From positions 9,420,920 through 9,484,919 of the forward strand of contig OX421497.1 of the NCBI GenBank assembly GCA_949126835.1: a DNA stretch of 64,000 nt. The letters run 5' to 3'. Position 1 is the stretch's first letter, and every line of letters begins with the position of its first letter. The stretch is from Anisus vortex. Lineage: Eukaryota > Mollusca > Gastropoda > Planorbidae. Below are positions 32,530 through 44,380 of the stretch, piece by piece. The position numbers were made by a program, and so were the translations under genes. A model generated the notes under the pieces. It was not told the DNA's origin. It was given only the letters and a program-made list of their open reading frames with translations, and made no database searches.

Positions 32530-33010
32530 ATAAAAAAAAGAAATCTTTTCTTATTCCATATGCAGGAAAAAAAAACGCGTATAAGTTATCCGGACATGGA
32601 ATGGGTTGCCTGAACAAACCTGGAAAACCAACAACTGGTCATAATATTGAGCCCTAATTCAAATGCAAGACTGGTCTCAAATCATTTGACAAGTGTAGCT
32701 ACCCCGTCGGACCAACTTGAACCATAGAGCCGGTGAAGCAGCGTTCACAAGTTTCTGTGGCCACGGCTTACTATGGGATTGTGTGACCAGTACAATGTCC
32801 AGCATGGTGAGGGAGCGGCAGCGCGTTTAGCTGGCGTATTTAAAATGCTGGGTTCGAATCCTGGTGAAGGCTAGAATTTGTTTCCGGGTCTGGTGGTGTC
32901 CCTTAGTCTACTCAGCTATGATGGGTTCCCGACCTTTGATAAGCGTAGGACGCAATAATCTTATGTAAAAAGAAGGAGCGTCTGTAATGTAAAATATAAG
33001 ACAAAGATAA
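32530..33010 (+). pseudogene. LINE 3' end, split by an inverted SINE
   Basis: NLFLFHMQ, then TWNGLPEQTWKTNN is the degenerate counterpart of the ORF2 C-terminus at 49921-50160 (WERLPEQTRTTSN). After the SINE the typical tail follows: AAGCGTAGGACGCAATAATC, GGAGCGTCTGTAATG, ATAAGACAAAGATA. Stops are present. Confidence 0.7.
32696..32934 (-). mobile_element. SINE with internal inversion
   Basis: 32696-32809 is the tail half of the main SINE in minus orientation. 32810-32934 is the head half, with B box GGTTCGAATCC at about 32852, in plus orientation. The halves do not overlap and together give nearly one full SINE, missing about 25 bp at the junction (the GTAAAGTAAAGGCGG block). Flanks TTTGACAAGTG (32685-32695) and TTTGATAAGCG (32935-32945) look like an 11-bp TSD with two changes. 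It lies within LINE tail sequence. Confidence 0.75.
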
Positions 33011-33386
33011 TTGGTATTTTAACGTGGATGGGTGTGGTTGTGACATTTGTATACTCCTCATGATAAGTCGATAATTCAGGCTGAGGCGAACTCTAGTGAA
33101 TGAATGAATGAATGGCATGTAGCTGTCTGAAACACTAGGACGGTTTAATTGACCCATCAGCGCAAAGGTCAGGTAAGAAGGAAGTATAACTAATACAAGC
33201 ACTCACTTCTGGACCACACACCGTCTACAGGTTACTGATTGGTGAGGAATGCCGTAGTCTTCTGTGAGTGTCTGTGTGCGTCTGTATGTGTGTATGTGTT
33301 CTACTGGGCGGCTTTTATTTTGGGGAACGGTAGTGAAATCACTTTATAATTGCAGTTGCATTTGAGAAAAGTAGATATATATATAT
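33011..33386. other. unassigned spacer before the satellite
   Basis: No gene is recognised. A GAATGAATGAATG run is at about 33098 and a GT-rich stretch at 33260-33300. Confidence 0.35.
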
Positions 33387-36300
33387 AGATAGGCAGGAAA
33401 AATGGATAGACAGATTGATATAGTTAGATAGGTAGTGAAAGATGGGTTGACAGATTGATATAGATAGATAGGCAGTGAAAGATGGGTTGACAGATTGATA
33501 TAGATAGGTATGGAAAAATGGATAGACAGATTGATATAGTTAGATAGGTAGTGAAAGATGGGTTGACAGATTGATATAGTTAGATAGGCAGTGAAAGATG
33601 GGTTGACAGATTGATATAGATAGGTAAGGAAAAATGGATAGACAGATTGATATAGTTAGATAGGCAGTGAAAGATGGGTTGACAGATTGATATAGTTAGA
33701 TAGGCAGTGAAAGATGGGTTGACAGATTGATATAGTTAGATAGGCAGTGAAAGATGGGTTGACAGATTGATATAGATAGGTAAGGAAAAATGGATAGACA
33801 GATTGATATAGTTAGATAGGCAGTGAAAGATGGGTTGACAGATTGATATAGTTAGATAGGTAGTGAAAGATGGGTTGACAGATTGATATAGTTAGATAGG
33901 CAGTGAAAGATGGGTTGACAGATTGATATAGATAGGTAAGGAAAAATGGATAGACAGATTGATATAGTTAGATAGGCAGTGAAAGATGGGTTGACAGATT
34001 GATATAGTTAGATAGGTAGTGAAAGATGGGTTGACAGATTGATATAGTTAGATGGGTAGTGAAAGATGTGTTGACAGATTGATATAGTTAGATAGGTAGT
34101 GAAAGATGGATAGACAGATTGATATAGTTAGATAGGCAGTGAAATAGGGGTTGACAGATTGATATAGTTAGATAGGTAGTGAAAGATGGGTTGACAGATT
34201 GATATAGTTAGATAGGTAGTGAAAGATGGATAGACCGATTGATATATATAGATAGGTAGTGAAAGATGGGTTGACAGATTGATATAGTTAGATAGGTAGT
34301 GAAAGATGGGTTGACAGATTGATATAGTTAGATAGGCAGTGAAAGATGGGTTGACAGATTGATATAGTTAGATAGACAGTGAAAGATGGGTTGACAGATT
34401 GATATAGTTAGATAGGTAGTGAAAGATGGGTTGACAGATTGATATAGTTAGATAGGTAGTGAAAGATGGGTTGACAGATTGATATAGTTAGATAGGCAGT
34501 GAAAAATGGGTTGACAGATTGATATAGTTAAATAGGCAGTGAAAGATGGGTTGACAGATTGATATAGTTATATAGGCAGTGAAAGATGGGTTGACAGATA
34601 GATATAGTTAGATAGGCAGTGAAAGATGGGTTGACAGATTGATATAGTTAGATAGGCAGTGAAAGATGGGTTGATAGATTGATATAGTTAGATAGGCAGT
34701 GAAAGATGGGTTGATAGATTGATATAGATAGATAGGTAGTGAAAGATGGGTTGACAGATAGATATAGTTAGATGGGTAGTGAAAGATGTGTTGACAGATT
34801 GATATAGTTAGATAGGTAGTGAAAGATGGATAGACAGATTGATATAGTTAGATAGGCAGTGAAATAGGGGTTGACAGATTGATATAGTTAGATAGGTAGT
34901 GAAAGATGGGTTGACAGATTGATATAGTTAGATAGGTAGTGAAAGATGGGTTGACAGATAGATATAGTTAGATGGGTAGTGAAAGATGTGTTGACAGATT
35001 GATATAGTTAGATAGGTAGTGAAAGATGGATAGACAGATTGATATAGTTAGATAGGCAGTGAAATAGGGGTTGACAGATTGATATAGTTAGATAGGTAGT
35101 GAAAGATGGGTTGACAGATTGATATAGTTAGATAGGTAGTGAAAGATGGATAGACCGATTGATATATATAGATAGGTAGTGAAAGATGGGTTGACAGATT
35201 GATATAGTTAGATAGGTAGTGAAAGATGGGTTGACAGATTGATATAGTTAGATAGGCAGTGAAAGATGGGTTGACAGATTGATATAGTTAGATAGACAGT
35301 GAAAGATGGGTTGACAGATTGATATAGTTAGATAGGTAGTGAAAGATGGGTTGACAGATTGATATAGTTAGATAGGTAGTGAAAGATGGGTTGACAGATT
35401 GATATAGTTAGATAGGCAGTGAAAAATGGGTTGACAGATTGATATAGTTAAATAGGCAGTGAAAGATGGGTTGACAGATTGATATAGTTATATAGGCAGT
35501 GAAAGATGGGTTGACAGATAGATATAGTTAGATAGGCAGTGAAAGATGGGTTGACAGATTGATATAGTTAGATAGGCAGTGAAAGATGGGTTGATAGATT
35601 GATATAGTTAGATAGGCAGTGAAAGATGGGTTGATAGATTGATATAGATAGATAGGCAGTGAAAGATGGGTTGACAGATTGATATAGTTAGATAGGCAGT
35701 GAAAGATGGGTTGATAGATTGATATAGTTAGATAGGCAGTGAAAGATGGGTTGACAGATTGATATAGTTAGATAGGTAGTGAAAGATGGGTTGACAGATT
35801 GATATAGATAGATAGGTAGTGAAAGATGGGTTGACAGAGTGATATAGTTAGGTAGTGAAAGATGGGTTGACAGATTGATATAGTTAGATAGGCAGTGAAA
35901 GATGGGTTGACAGATTGATATAGATAGATAGGTAGTGAAAGATGGGTTGACAGATTGATATAGATAGGTATGGAAAAATGGATAGACCGATTGATATAGT
36001 TAGATAGGCAGTGAAAGATGGGTTGACAGATTGATATAGTTAGATAGGTAGTGAAAGATGGGTTGACAGATTGATATAGTTAGATAGGCAGTGAAAGATG
36101 GGTTGACAGATTGATATAGATAGGTATGGAAAAATGGATAGACCGATTGATATAGTTAGATAGGCAGTGAAAGATGGGTTGACAGATTGATATAGTTAGA
36201 TAGGTAGTGAAAGATGGGTTGACAGATTGATATAGTTAGATAGGCAGTGAAAGATGGGTTGACAGATTGATATAGTTAGATAGGTAGTGAAAGATGGGTT

Positions 36301-36880
36301 GACAGATTGATATAGTTAGATAGGCAGTGAAAGATGGGTTGACAGATTGATATAGATAGATAGGTAGTGAAAGATGGGTTGACAGAGTGATATAGTTAGG
36401 TAGTGAAAGATGGGTTGACAGATTGATATAGTTAGATAGGCAGTGAAAGATGGGTTGACAGATTGATATAGATAGATAGGTAGTGAAAGATGGGTTGACA
36501 GATTGATATAGTTAGATAGGTAGTGAAAGATGGGTTGACAGATTGATATAGTTAGATAGGCAGTGAAAGATGGGTTGACAGATTGATATAGTTAGATAGG
36601 TAGTGAAAGATGGGTTGACAGATTGATATACTTAGGTATGGAAAAATGGATAGACAGATTGATATAGTTAGATAGGTAGTGAAAGATGGGTTGACAGATT
36701 GATATAGTTAGATAGGTAGTGAAAGATGGGTTGACAGATTGATATAGTTAGGTATGGAAAAATGGATAGACAGATTGATATAGTTAGATAGGTAGTGAAA
36801 GATGGGTTGACAGATTGATCTAGTTAGATAGGTAGTGAAACATGGGTTGACAGATTGATCTAGATAGGTAGGAAGCGATA
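33387..36880. repeat. 3.5 kb satellite of 40-bp units
   Basis: About 85 copies of a 40-bp unit, for example GATGGGTTGACAGATTGATA followed by TAGTTAGATAGGTAGTGAAA. Variants alternate GGCAGTG/GGTAGTG, and a shorter unit with GGTAAGGAAAAATGGATAGA occurs near the ends. Unusual variants recur exactly 920 bp (23 units) apart: GAAATAGGGG at 34141 and 35061, TAGACCGATT at 34231 and 35151, GAAAAATGGG at 34501 and 35421, TTATATAGG at about 34568 and 35488. The array fades into GATAGATA-type simple sequence to about 37030. Minus-strand frames rich in LSIYL are by-products. Confidence 0.95.
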
Positions 36881-37110
36881 GGTATGGAAAGATGGCTAGA
36901 TTGAAATAGATAGGTAAGCAGATTGATATAGATATATAGGTAGGGAAAAATGTATAGACAAATTGATATAGATAGATAGATAGATAGATAGGGAAAGTTG
37001 GATAGACATAGTATATAGATAGATGAATATAAGAACATTTATAAATAGAGAGATAAAAAAAATAGTTTGATAGAGACATAAATTAATAGGTAAACAGACG
37101 GAGAGATTTA

Positions 37111-37114
37111 TCAA

Positions 37115-37163
<49 letters not shown>
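37111..37163. repeat. (GA)n microsatellite
   Basis: About 45 bp of GA repeats followed by a G run, just beyond the satellite. Confidence 0.95.
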
Positions 37164-37411
37164 TAATTGGGAGACTAAGATAAACATGAAACAAACAGGT
37201 AGTACCACTGGCTGCATACAATGCGACTACAGTGTTATGGGCGATAAAACAAAAAGAAATAAAAGTATTATAGTTATTTTAATGGGCAGAGCTTTTGATT
37301 AGCTTTCAAAATATAATATAGCTTTGAAAAGCTCATAGGCGTGTCGTGATTTTAGTTACCAGGTGTGGAGGCATTACCATGACATTACCAAGCTCTAACG
37401 GTAAAAAATTA
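37164..37411. other. short unassigned spacer
   Basis: Nothing recognised between the GA repeat and the next SINE. Confidence 0.4.
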
Positions 37412-37670
37412 AAGGTAACCCGTCCGACCAAATTGATCAATAGGGCCCGTGAAGCTGCGTTCACCAGTTTCTGTGGCCACGGCATACTAGGGGATTGTTT
37501 CGCCAGCACTATGCACAGCGGCCATTTTTTTTACCCCAATTAAGATCAGGTACCCATCAGAGCTGGGTAGACTCAGGGACATCTTAGCCTTCACCAGTAC
37601 TCGAACCCATGACCTTCGGTTCGCCAGCTCTAACTGTACATAACATAATTTGGTGGCCGAACATTGTGCT
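37412..37670 (-). mobile_element. tRNA-derived SINE, full length
   Basis: Minus-strand head near 37660-37600, B box as GGGTTCGAGTACTGG at about 37601, CAGCTCTGATGGGTACCTGA, a T-disrupted GTAAA...GGCCGC block, CTGGCGAAACAATCCCC and tail TTTGGTCGGACGGGTTACC. The proximal block after the B box is shortened. Confidence 0.8.
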
Positions 37671-39002
37671 GCGTACACAATCCCATGAATACAGTGAGTA
37701 AAGCTATTTGGAAACCCTGTTTAAACTGCCCAATGTTCTATACCAGACATAGAGAAAAAAACAAACACTTGAATTGTAATAAGAGCGCTGCTCGACTTAT
37801 AATCCTACTTAAATATGTCATCTGAAATCGCGTAAGTCTATACAGAGTTCAATAAAAAAAAAAGGAAAGTTTGGTTAATATGTAGGACATGCTCTGCTGT
37901 TCGCTATTCACCCCAATAAAGTCGTGTACCTCAATACAAGTTCGTTCTGAAAAAGGCTTGCAGAATTGAGTGATTTTACCGGATCCGGGTTTTTGTTATG
38001 TCCCAGCTCTTCCAGCATCGGTGGGGAGGAAGCAATGTGCACAGCGTTCCCACCGCAACCCCGCTTTAGTGCCTGGATGCCAATGTCTATAGTATGAGAT
38101 TTGAGCTACCGGGCGACATTGCAGTTATATATGCCAGCCACCACGATAATAATAATATTACCAGGGAAATTCCGCAGTTGTGAAAAGTTATGTAGTGCAT
38201 GTGGCTGCGGAGACCGCACCCTATCTTACACGCAGGGTAAAGGTCTTAGACCTTGAACACGTCTGTTTAAGAAATGTAGATATCACCTTCAGAACCACGA
38301 AAACCGGGTTTTGGGTTTTTTGTGAAAAGTTCGGGTTATTCGGGTATACAAGTCTCGGATATCCGATACAGCAAGCCTTGGTCTTAAACCTAGTAAATTA
38401 TAGTAAATTATACCCCTCTTGAGGAATCGCTAGGCTTAAATGGAGAAACTTGAGGTCTTTCAGGAAATATATACAACAGAAAATACTAAGATAGGGAACA
38501 AGAAATGTCAAGAATGTACACACAGAACAACAGGAGATAAAATTCCTACGCGCACAATAAAATACTACACCGGCATGTAAAGCACGGCTGAGCAAACTAT
38601 ATCAAGCTACATAGAAGACAAATTGAGTAAAAACCAAAAGAGCAATTTCTTAACATTGAGAATGGCAATAATGTAAAGATTCCCTTTTGGGAAACATTCT
38701 TCGTTTCTTTTCGGCATTTGTCATTTCCGATGATTTACGAAAAAATGTCTAATATTTTACAGCTTGATGACCTTGATGACCTTGATGACCTTGATTGCTG
38801 GTTGAGAAACGATGATCTATCTACTGTTTTTTTGTTGTTGTTTTTTTGGGGGGTGGGGGTGGGGGTGGGGAGGGGTTATTTCGCTTTTATGAGTTGCTAT
38901 TGGTGTTTCTCTCCATCTGTAGACCAAATTGTGAAACGGATTTTTTTGTGGATATGTAAATTTTTGTATGACATTTTTTGTATGTCACAGTTATCAATGA
39001 TA
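37671..39002. other. unassigned DNA with short G-rich and 9-bp repeats
   Basis: No gene is recognised. GATGACCTT occurs about three times in tandem at 38764-38793. At 38848-38877 the plus strand has GGGGGGTGGGGGTGGGGG and then GGGG, four G runs that meet the usual quadruplex pattern. An 80-codon frame at 38180-38422 matches nothing known to me. Confidence 0.45.
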
Positions 39003-39340
39003 CATTTGAGAAAGAAAGAGTAAGAATTCAGAGTTTGAAAAAGAGTGTAAAAGAGTGAGAAAAAAAAGTTGGATAAAGTAATAATAATCAAGAAATATAC
39101 AGATAAAACTAGAAAGATAACTAGAAATAGAATAACAGAGAGTTGCAGAAAGAGCGTATGTGTGTGGAAGATAGAGAAGGATAGAGACAAAAAGCAAGAA
39201 ATTGGACAGAGAAAGAGACATACAGTGCAAGAAACATAGTCTTGGAAAAAGAGACAGAGATAGAAAGAAAAAAAGTTATTTAAACAGCCAGAGATAGAGA
39301 ACGAGAGAACGTTATAACCAAACAAAGACAAAGAAATAAA
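39003..39340. repeat. purine-rich tract
   Basis: About 340 bp where the plus strand is dominated by A and G (AGAGAGAAAG-type, imperfect). The long minus-strand frame here, rich in F, L and S, is a compositional artefact. Confidence 0.6.
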
Positions 39341-39468
39341 TACAGCGAAATTTAGCAATTTAGCCAAAAGCAAGTTATATTCCAATTAAAGTTATGCATA
39401 GATAATTATCTGTGCATTATATATTTATACATCTGTATCTATCTATCTATCTATCTATATATAAGATA

Positions 39469-39510
39469 AGATTTCTTTATTGATCCTAAAGGAAATGTGG
39501 TTGGATTATT
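39469..39510 (-). mobile_element. LINE-tail-like fragment
   Basis: ATAAGATAAGATTTCTTTAT then TGATCCTAAAGGAAAT resembles the minus strand of a non-LTR 3' end with a short hairpin and an ATAAG-type tail. Only about 40 bp are recognisable. Confidence 0.35.
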
Positions 39511-40194
39511 TATTTATATATATAAATATGAGTGTGTGTTTGTCTAATTAACCTATATAAAGAAATGTGGAATACAAGATTAATGATTTCTTTCTCATCC
39601 AAATATCAGAAAATGTTGCATTCCTTGATATATGATAGTACGTTAATTTACATACAATATTTAACAAAATATTTTCCGTTCAGTCTAATTCATTAATAAA
39701 TAATTTTTAAAAAAATCATTTAAACTCCCAATAATATCCCCAAATCATTCTTTGTGAGTTTAGATCTATATTTTTAACATTGCAGAGTATGGTTGGATCA
39801 TGCACTCGATTATGTCATTCATTTAAGGGAGATAATTAAAAATCTTTTTTTGGGAAAAAAATGAAACATGTCCACGGCGTTTTGATACGGGAAAAACTCA
39901 AAGAAAGTAAAGTAGAAAAAAATGGAATAAGGAGAAAATCAAAAAGGGGAGATAAGAAATAAAGAAGAAAGCTCAAGCCGAAGATCAAAGGTAGACAATT
40001 ATAAATGACTTGAAACTCCGCAGGGACAGAGAATGGCCAATGTTTCTCTATCTGATTCCAAGAAAACGTGGAATCTACAAAAGTTTTTGGGGTTGTAGTA
40101 TCGATATAATTGACGCTGGAAGCTTATGATAATAGCAGATTTGGGTTACCGTTGTCTCGGATACAAAGGCTTTGGGTATTTACAGAAATAAATG
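39511..40194. other. AT-rich region without recognised features
   Basis: No frame or element structure was recognised between the LINE-tail-like fragment and the outer hAT-like element. Confidence 0.4.
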
Positions 40195-41328
40195 CTCATA
40201 AGCAGGGCCATCGAGAGAAAAAAAAAATGCCAGTACGAGATCATTTCTGGGCCCCCCTCCCCCGCCCCAGCTTCCTTTTTTACATCTTCTTGGAGAAAAT
40301 CATGTCGGATGCACTAGAGTTAGAGGATCACGAAGCGGCATAAATGGCAGAAGGATCACCAACCTTCGATTTGCAGATGATATAGATCATAGGTTCTCAA
40401 CCTTTTTCGGCTCACCGACCCCTTTAAAAAAATTTTCCCGCTCACCGCCTCCCCCCCTCCAACTTTTTTTTAGCGTCCTCCCCATTTCCGCCTATCTGGA
40501 CCATAGTTTCCGCAATTTTTTTTAGGCGTAGACCAACTAGACTTTTTGTGTGATGAATTATCTTTAAAAAAAACTGAAAAGGAAACATATTGTAAGAATT
40601 AATAGATAAAAAATTGCCTTAACAAAAGGTTTAAATAAATCAATGCGAATCGTTTGCCTGGTGTTTTGCTAGCAATTTGTCTATTTTTGTTTCAATGTTG
40701 GTAGCAAAAGCCTAAAGTCTAATAATCAGTAATATTTTTTTATATTACAAAACAGAACTTGTTTGGCATCACTATTGAATCAAATGTGGAAACATTTTTT
40801 TGTTAAAGGGATATAATTAGCCCGTTTTATTTGAGCTAATATTTCTGTTGTTTTTTTTATAAAAAATAAATGGCTTACAATTTATAACTTTAAAATGATC
40901 AAACTGTAAAAAGTATTTGAAAATTATATAAATATTATATGACTAAAGAATGTATATGTATATTTTCAAACATTACAAGAGTCCAAGGAATCCTAACCGC
41001 CCAGCAGTACACACATAAGACTGGACAAAATATCCAAGTGGTCATCTTATTCCTTACTGTCACCATCATTACAGATCTATCATCAGGAGGTGTTATATAA
41101 ACAGTGACATTTATCATCTCGTCATCTATTTCCAACATTACTAACCCATCGTTCATTGTATAACGTTTTCGTACACTGCAAAAGCTAACTAGTCTACATG
41201 ATTTATCAAATTTATGTTGTTAATAATTTAAAGGCATATTAACTTTGCAGTATGTTACATATTAAAAGCGTCACAATTGTTTATTTGATAAAAATATGAA
41301 GTAATATAAGCATAATTTGATAGTATAT

Positions 41329-41765
41329 TTGACATTTGCACTCCTCCAGAGTGCATTTCTCTTAAAAGACCCTTTCCCCTCTCGTGTCCCAGCACTCTAC
41401 TGGGGTGTATTTATATTTCGATCTGAAGTTCAATGGAACTTTTCTAGTCAAGTAACAATTTTATATTCATGGGATTCAGAATATATTAAAGTATATAAAA
41501 ACATATCTTATTTGCCTTAATTAAGTACGAATTATTTTTTTTACACATACCTGTTTGAAGTAGAAGAAAATGTTTTTAGGCTGTTTTTTTTAAGGCGAGC
41601 TACAAAAAACTAAGCAATGGAAATTACGTTTAAGATGATAAATAACATAAAGAAATATGTCCGAAATAGAAAAAGCCATTTTTTAAAATATATAATAAAA
41701 AGCCTTTCTGCAAGCTAACAAAAAGGGAAGCGGGTCATTGCACTCTGGGAGAGTGCAAATGTCAA
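41329..41765. mobile_element. 437-bp TIR element with hairpin ends
   Basis: Terminal 27 bp, starting TTGACATTTGCACTC and ending GAGTGCA, are inverted at the other end with two mismatches. Each terminus also folds on itself (TGCACTC, five bases, GAGTGCA). The interior is AT-rich. No convincing TSD was found, so the superfamily is unknown. Confidence 0.75.
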
Positions 41766-41784
41766 CTGTGGGTTAACAAAGTGT

Positions 41785-41912
41785 ATCTTTTGTATGGCTT
41801 AAATAATATGGTTAATATTCCATATTGGCATCGATTATTTCGTCGTCCTCTCGCAAACACAATAGGATTAACATAATGACATTTATATTCGAGTACATTA
41901 AGACAACTTCGT
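41785..41912. repeat. old dispersed repeat shared with 3.8 kb
   Basis: Resembles 3785-3955 through TTAATATT..ATATTGG.ATCGAT, CGTCC, AACACAATAG and GAGTACATTA.AGACAA. Moderate divergence; family unknown. Confidence 0.45.
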
Positions 41913-42560
41913 CCTTATATTAAGAGGATGGTATATTGCGGTTACCGGAAATTACGATCCTGCTTGGCGGGAATTTCCGAAATTCTAAATGTTGAGATTT
42001 AATGCCTTCTTGGACGTTGTGATTTATAAGTTATATTAAATGGGTTAGCCATCATATTTCAGCTCTTTTGTCGGCACCTGCCTCAGAATAAAAGCAAGGC
42101 CACTATAAAAAGCCAGCTCAAGTCATAAAAAGAATCTACAAAGGGCGTTTAATGTTATTCAATGTAACTTCATTGGAATCCCCAGGCATGCCTTGCCCCA
42201 TGGCTAACAAAAAAGGCGTTCGACAAAAAACACTAGTCGAATATGCAAAGAAGCTGAGGCTGTGCGACATGTCGTGGGGAGAGGCGTGCCCCTAACCGAG
42301 TTCTACAATGAATACAATAGCAATAAGAATACAATATCAAATAAAAAAAAACTAGATATCCACCCATAGCATAAGCTATGTATGTATATGATTTTGAATG
42401 TTTGTTTTTACCATTGCAGACTAACTCTCAAGTTGCTCAGGAACGAGACTTCATTGTGCTATGTTTTGCCTTTGGTATAAACGAGAATGCGTTCATTGGG
42501 AGTCTTAGATTCGCACGTGGGGTTCACTGGCACGTGCAAAAGTAGCTACATTTACATTTT

Positions 42561-42615
42561 CGTATCGACGAGAACAGAACGTGAGCAGACCACTACATTT
42601 TTTCTCGTCGATACG
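42561..42615. other. stem-loop 1, perfect 14-bp stem
   Basis: Arms CGTATCGACGAGAA (42561-42574) and TTCTCGTCGATACG (42602-42615) pair perfectly around a 27-base loop. Homologous to stem-loop 2. The duplicated segment at about 42870-43005 lacks it. Confidence 0.8.
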
Positions 42616-42693
42616 ACGTGTTGCGCCCGCTTGAATGTATATGTGAAGAAATGCCGTTGCTGTAGTGTTGATGACCCAGCGGGCACACCACAT

Positions 42694-42750
42694 CGTGGCG
42701 ACGGGGAAAAACGTGGAAACCATGGAATCCAATTTTTCCCCGTCAATACG
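42694..42750. other. stem-loop 2, related to stem-loop 1
   Basis: Arms CGTGGCGACGGGGAAAAA (42694-42711) and TTTTTCCCCGTCAATACG (42733-42750) pair except for two mismatches and one G-T. Two A-T pairs of stem-loop 1 are G-C pairs here. Both loops share AACGTG, and both 3' arms are followed by ACGTG. Confidence 0.75.
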
Positions 42751-43348
42751 ACGTGATACCCTGGGGTACCCTTGCATACTGACGTCCATGTGTTACTTAG
42801 CAGTACACTTGTTCGTTTTGATAGCTCAATGAATCAAGACTGCTTTTGGAGTTGAATGCTTTTACTGTGCGGAGTCTTAGAGTCACATTTGAAATTCACC
42901 TGGCACATGCGAAATTATCTACGTTTGCATCGTAAGCATTAAATGTAAATGTTGAGAAATTCTGTTGCCTTAGTGTTGACGTACCCTATCATTATGCCGG
43001 TAATAGAGGAGAATACGGGCCCCACGCAGAACTAGTTTTCTAAAACAATTTAACTGAAAATTTTTACATGGAGCTATTCCTTAGTATCTAATGAATAACG
43101 GAAAATACTTTTCACAATTAATTTTTTGCAAAAAAAAATTATTAAAAAAAACTAAGATTTTCTTTGAAAAATTAAAACGACATCCGCCATTTTTTTTTTT
43201 TGCAATGTGTCAAACCTCAGAGGCCCAAATTATGTTCTAGTAGTTTAAAAATTATAATCTTTGGTGTGTATACTTATGTTTAGACTAGAAATCAAAATCA
43301 ATCATAAAAATTTTGATAAGTGACCTTGACCTACTTTTACGATCTGTT

Positions 43349-43653
43349 CCACCAGTGACCCATTGGGCGTTTAAAGTAAAAAAAAAGTATGATGAGTATT
43401 GGGCTAGGCCTACTTATTTTATAACTTATACTTATACATAATATATTATAATATAATATATAGATTATTGATTATATTTCTATGCCTAACTAGGGCCTGG
43501 TAATAGCCACTGTATTACCATTATTAGACACTTAAAATAACTTACTTTGCGATTAGGGAAAGAAAAAGGTAATTATAGTTATAAAGCCTATAATATTATA
43601 TTGCATAGCTACCATTTACCACAAAAGCCCATTGGGTCGCCCGTGACCCAATG
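43349..43653. mobile_element. short TIR element, GACCCATTGGGC ends
   Basis: Left CAGTGACCCATTGGGCGTTT and inverted right GGGCGACCCAATGGGCTTTT are similar. The right end also contains CATTGGGTC and GACCCAATG as a local inverted repeat with a 6-base loop. The interior is AT-rich. No TSD was identified. Confidence 0.55.
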
Positions 43654-44360
43654 CATTTATAAAGTCTGTATTGTAAACAATATAATAAAAAAACGAATTA
43701 ATTTATTGTAGATGTGTTTTAGAGTATCTTATAAACAAATATTAATGAAAAATATATGTAACTTACCTTAAGAAATATATAACAGCTTTAAAAATAAATT
43801 GGTGAATGTCGCGTCAACGTGCTATGGATGCAGTCAAATGCAAGAAGGAGGTTACTGGCTTAATAAAAAAAAAAACTAGACATCGGAGTTTATTCCCTTG
43901 TGTTCCTTATAAGGGATATTTGGTTTTAGGGTAAAAAATGAAAAAAATACCTAATAAATAAGTAAAAAAAAAAAAAAAGGACATCTCGGTTAAACTGAGA
44001 TTAAAATATCATTAATATTAGCAGATGTTAGGGCGACAGTGATCGGTCAGCAGGGTTGACTGTCCGGAGAACCAAACACAGGACCATCCGGCCGCAAAAT
44101 ATATTTGCTAAACACTGACCCCTATTTCATCGAAAAGTCACTGCGATTCCTATTTCTGATTAATATAATACTATGCAGGCATACTGTTTGGGGATATCAG
44201 ATATTTAGCGGCACTTGCGTTTTCATCACATTTCATCTTCCAAAAACTAATCGATTCAAATAGCTGAGGTGTTAAAATATATCAGGTACGTTTGTACCGC
44301 CCTCCCGATCGCCCCCGGGAATGTCAGCGCCCCCCTTGAGCTTCTCACCGCCCCCCCCCC

Positions 44361-44380
44361 CGGGGGCGATATCGCCCCCG
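44361..44380. repeat. perfect 20-bp palindrome
   Basis: CGGGGGCGATATCGCCCCCG, immediately after a C run and inside the right end of the hAT at 40388-44393. With the C run it may arise from converging CCCCCG motifs. Confidence 0.9.

Larger units (their letters stand above)
42489..43005. repeat. diverged duplication with hairpin insertions
   Basis: The segment from about 42495 (GGGAGTCTTAGATTCGCACG) recurs at about 42870 (CGGAGTCTTAGAGTCACATT), both continuing through TTCAC.TGGCAC.TGC, GAAATGCCGTTGC or GAAATTCTGTTGC and TAGTGTTGA. The first copy contains a 55-bp stem-loop (42561-42615) that the second lacks. A related stem-loop follows at 42694-42750. Confidence 0.65.

Noticed and set aside
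36708..37114. Overlapping minus-strand frames of 72-123 codons rich in LSIYL and NLSI
   Set aside because: They are translations of the 40-bp satellite and adjoining GATA sequence. Several frames are open at once, which is expected of low-complexity DNA.
38897..39385. 162-codon minus-strand frame rich in F, L and S
   Set aside because: It arises from a purine-rich tract on the plus strand. No domain, start context or conservation is visible.
42487..42789. Overlapping frames of 64-94 codons on both strands
   Set aside because: Openness on both strands follows from the inverted repeats and higher GC of the stem-loop segment, not from coding.
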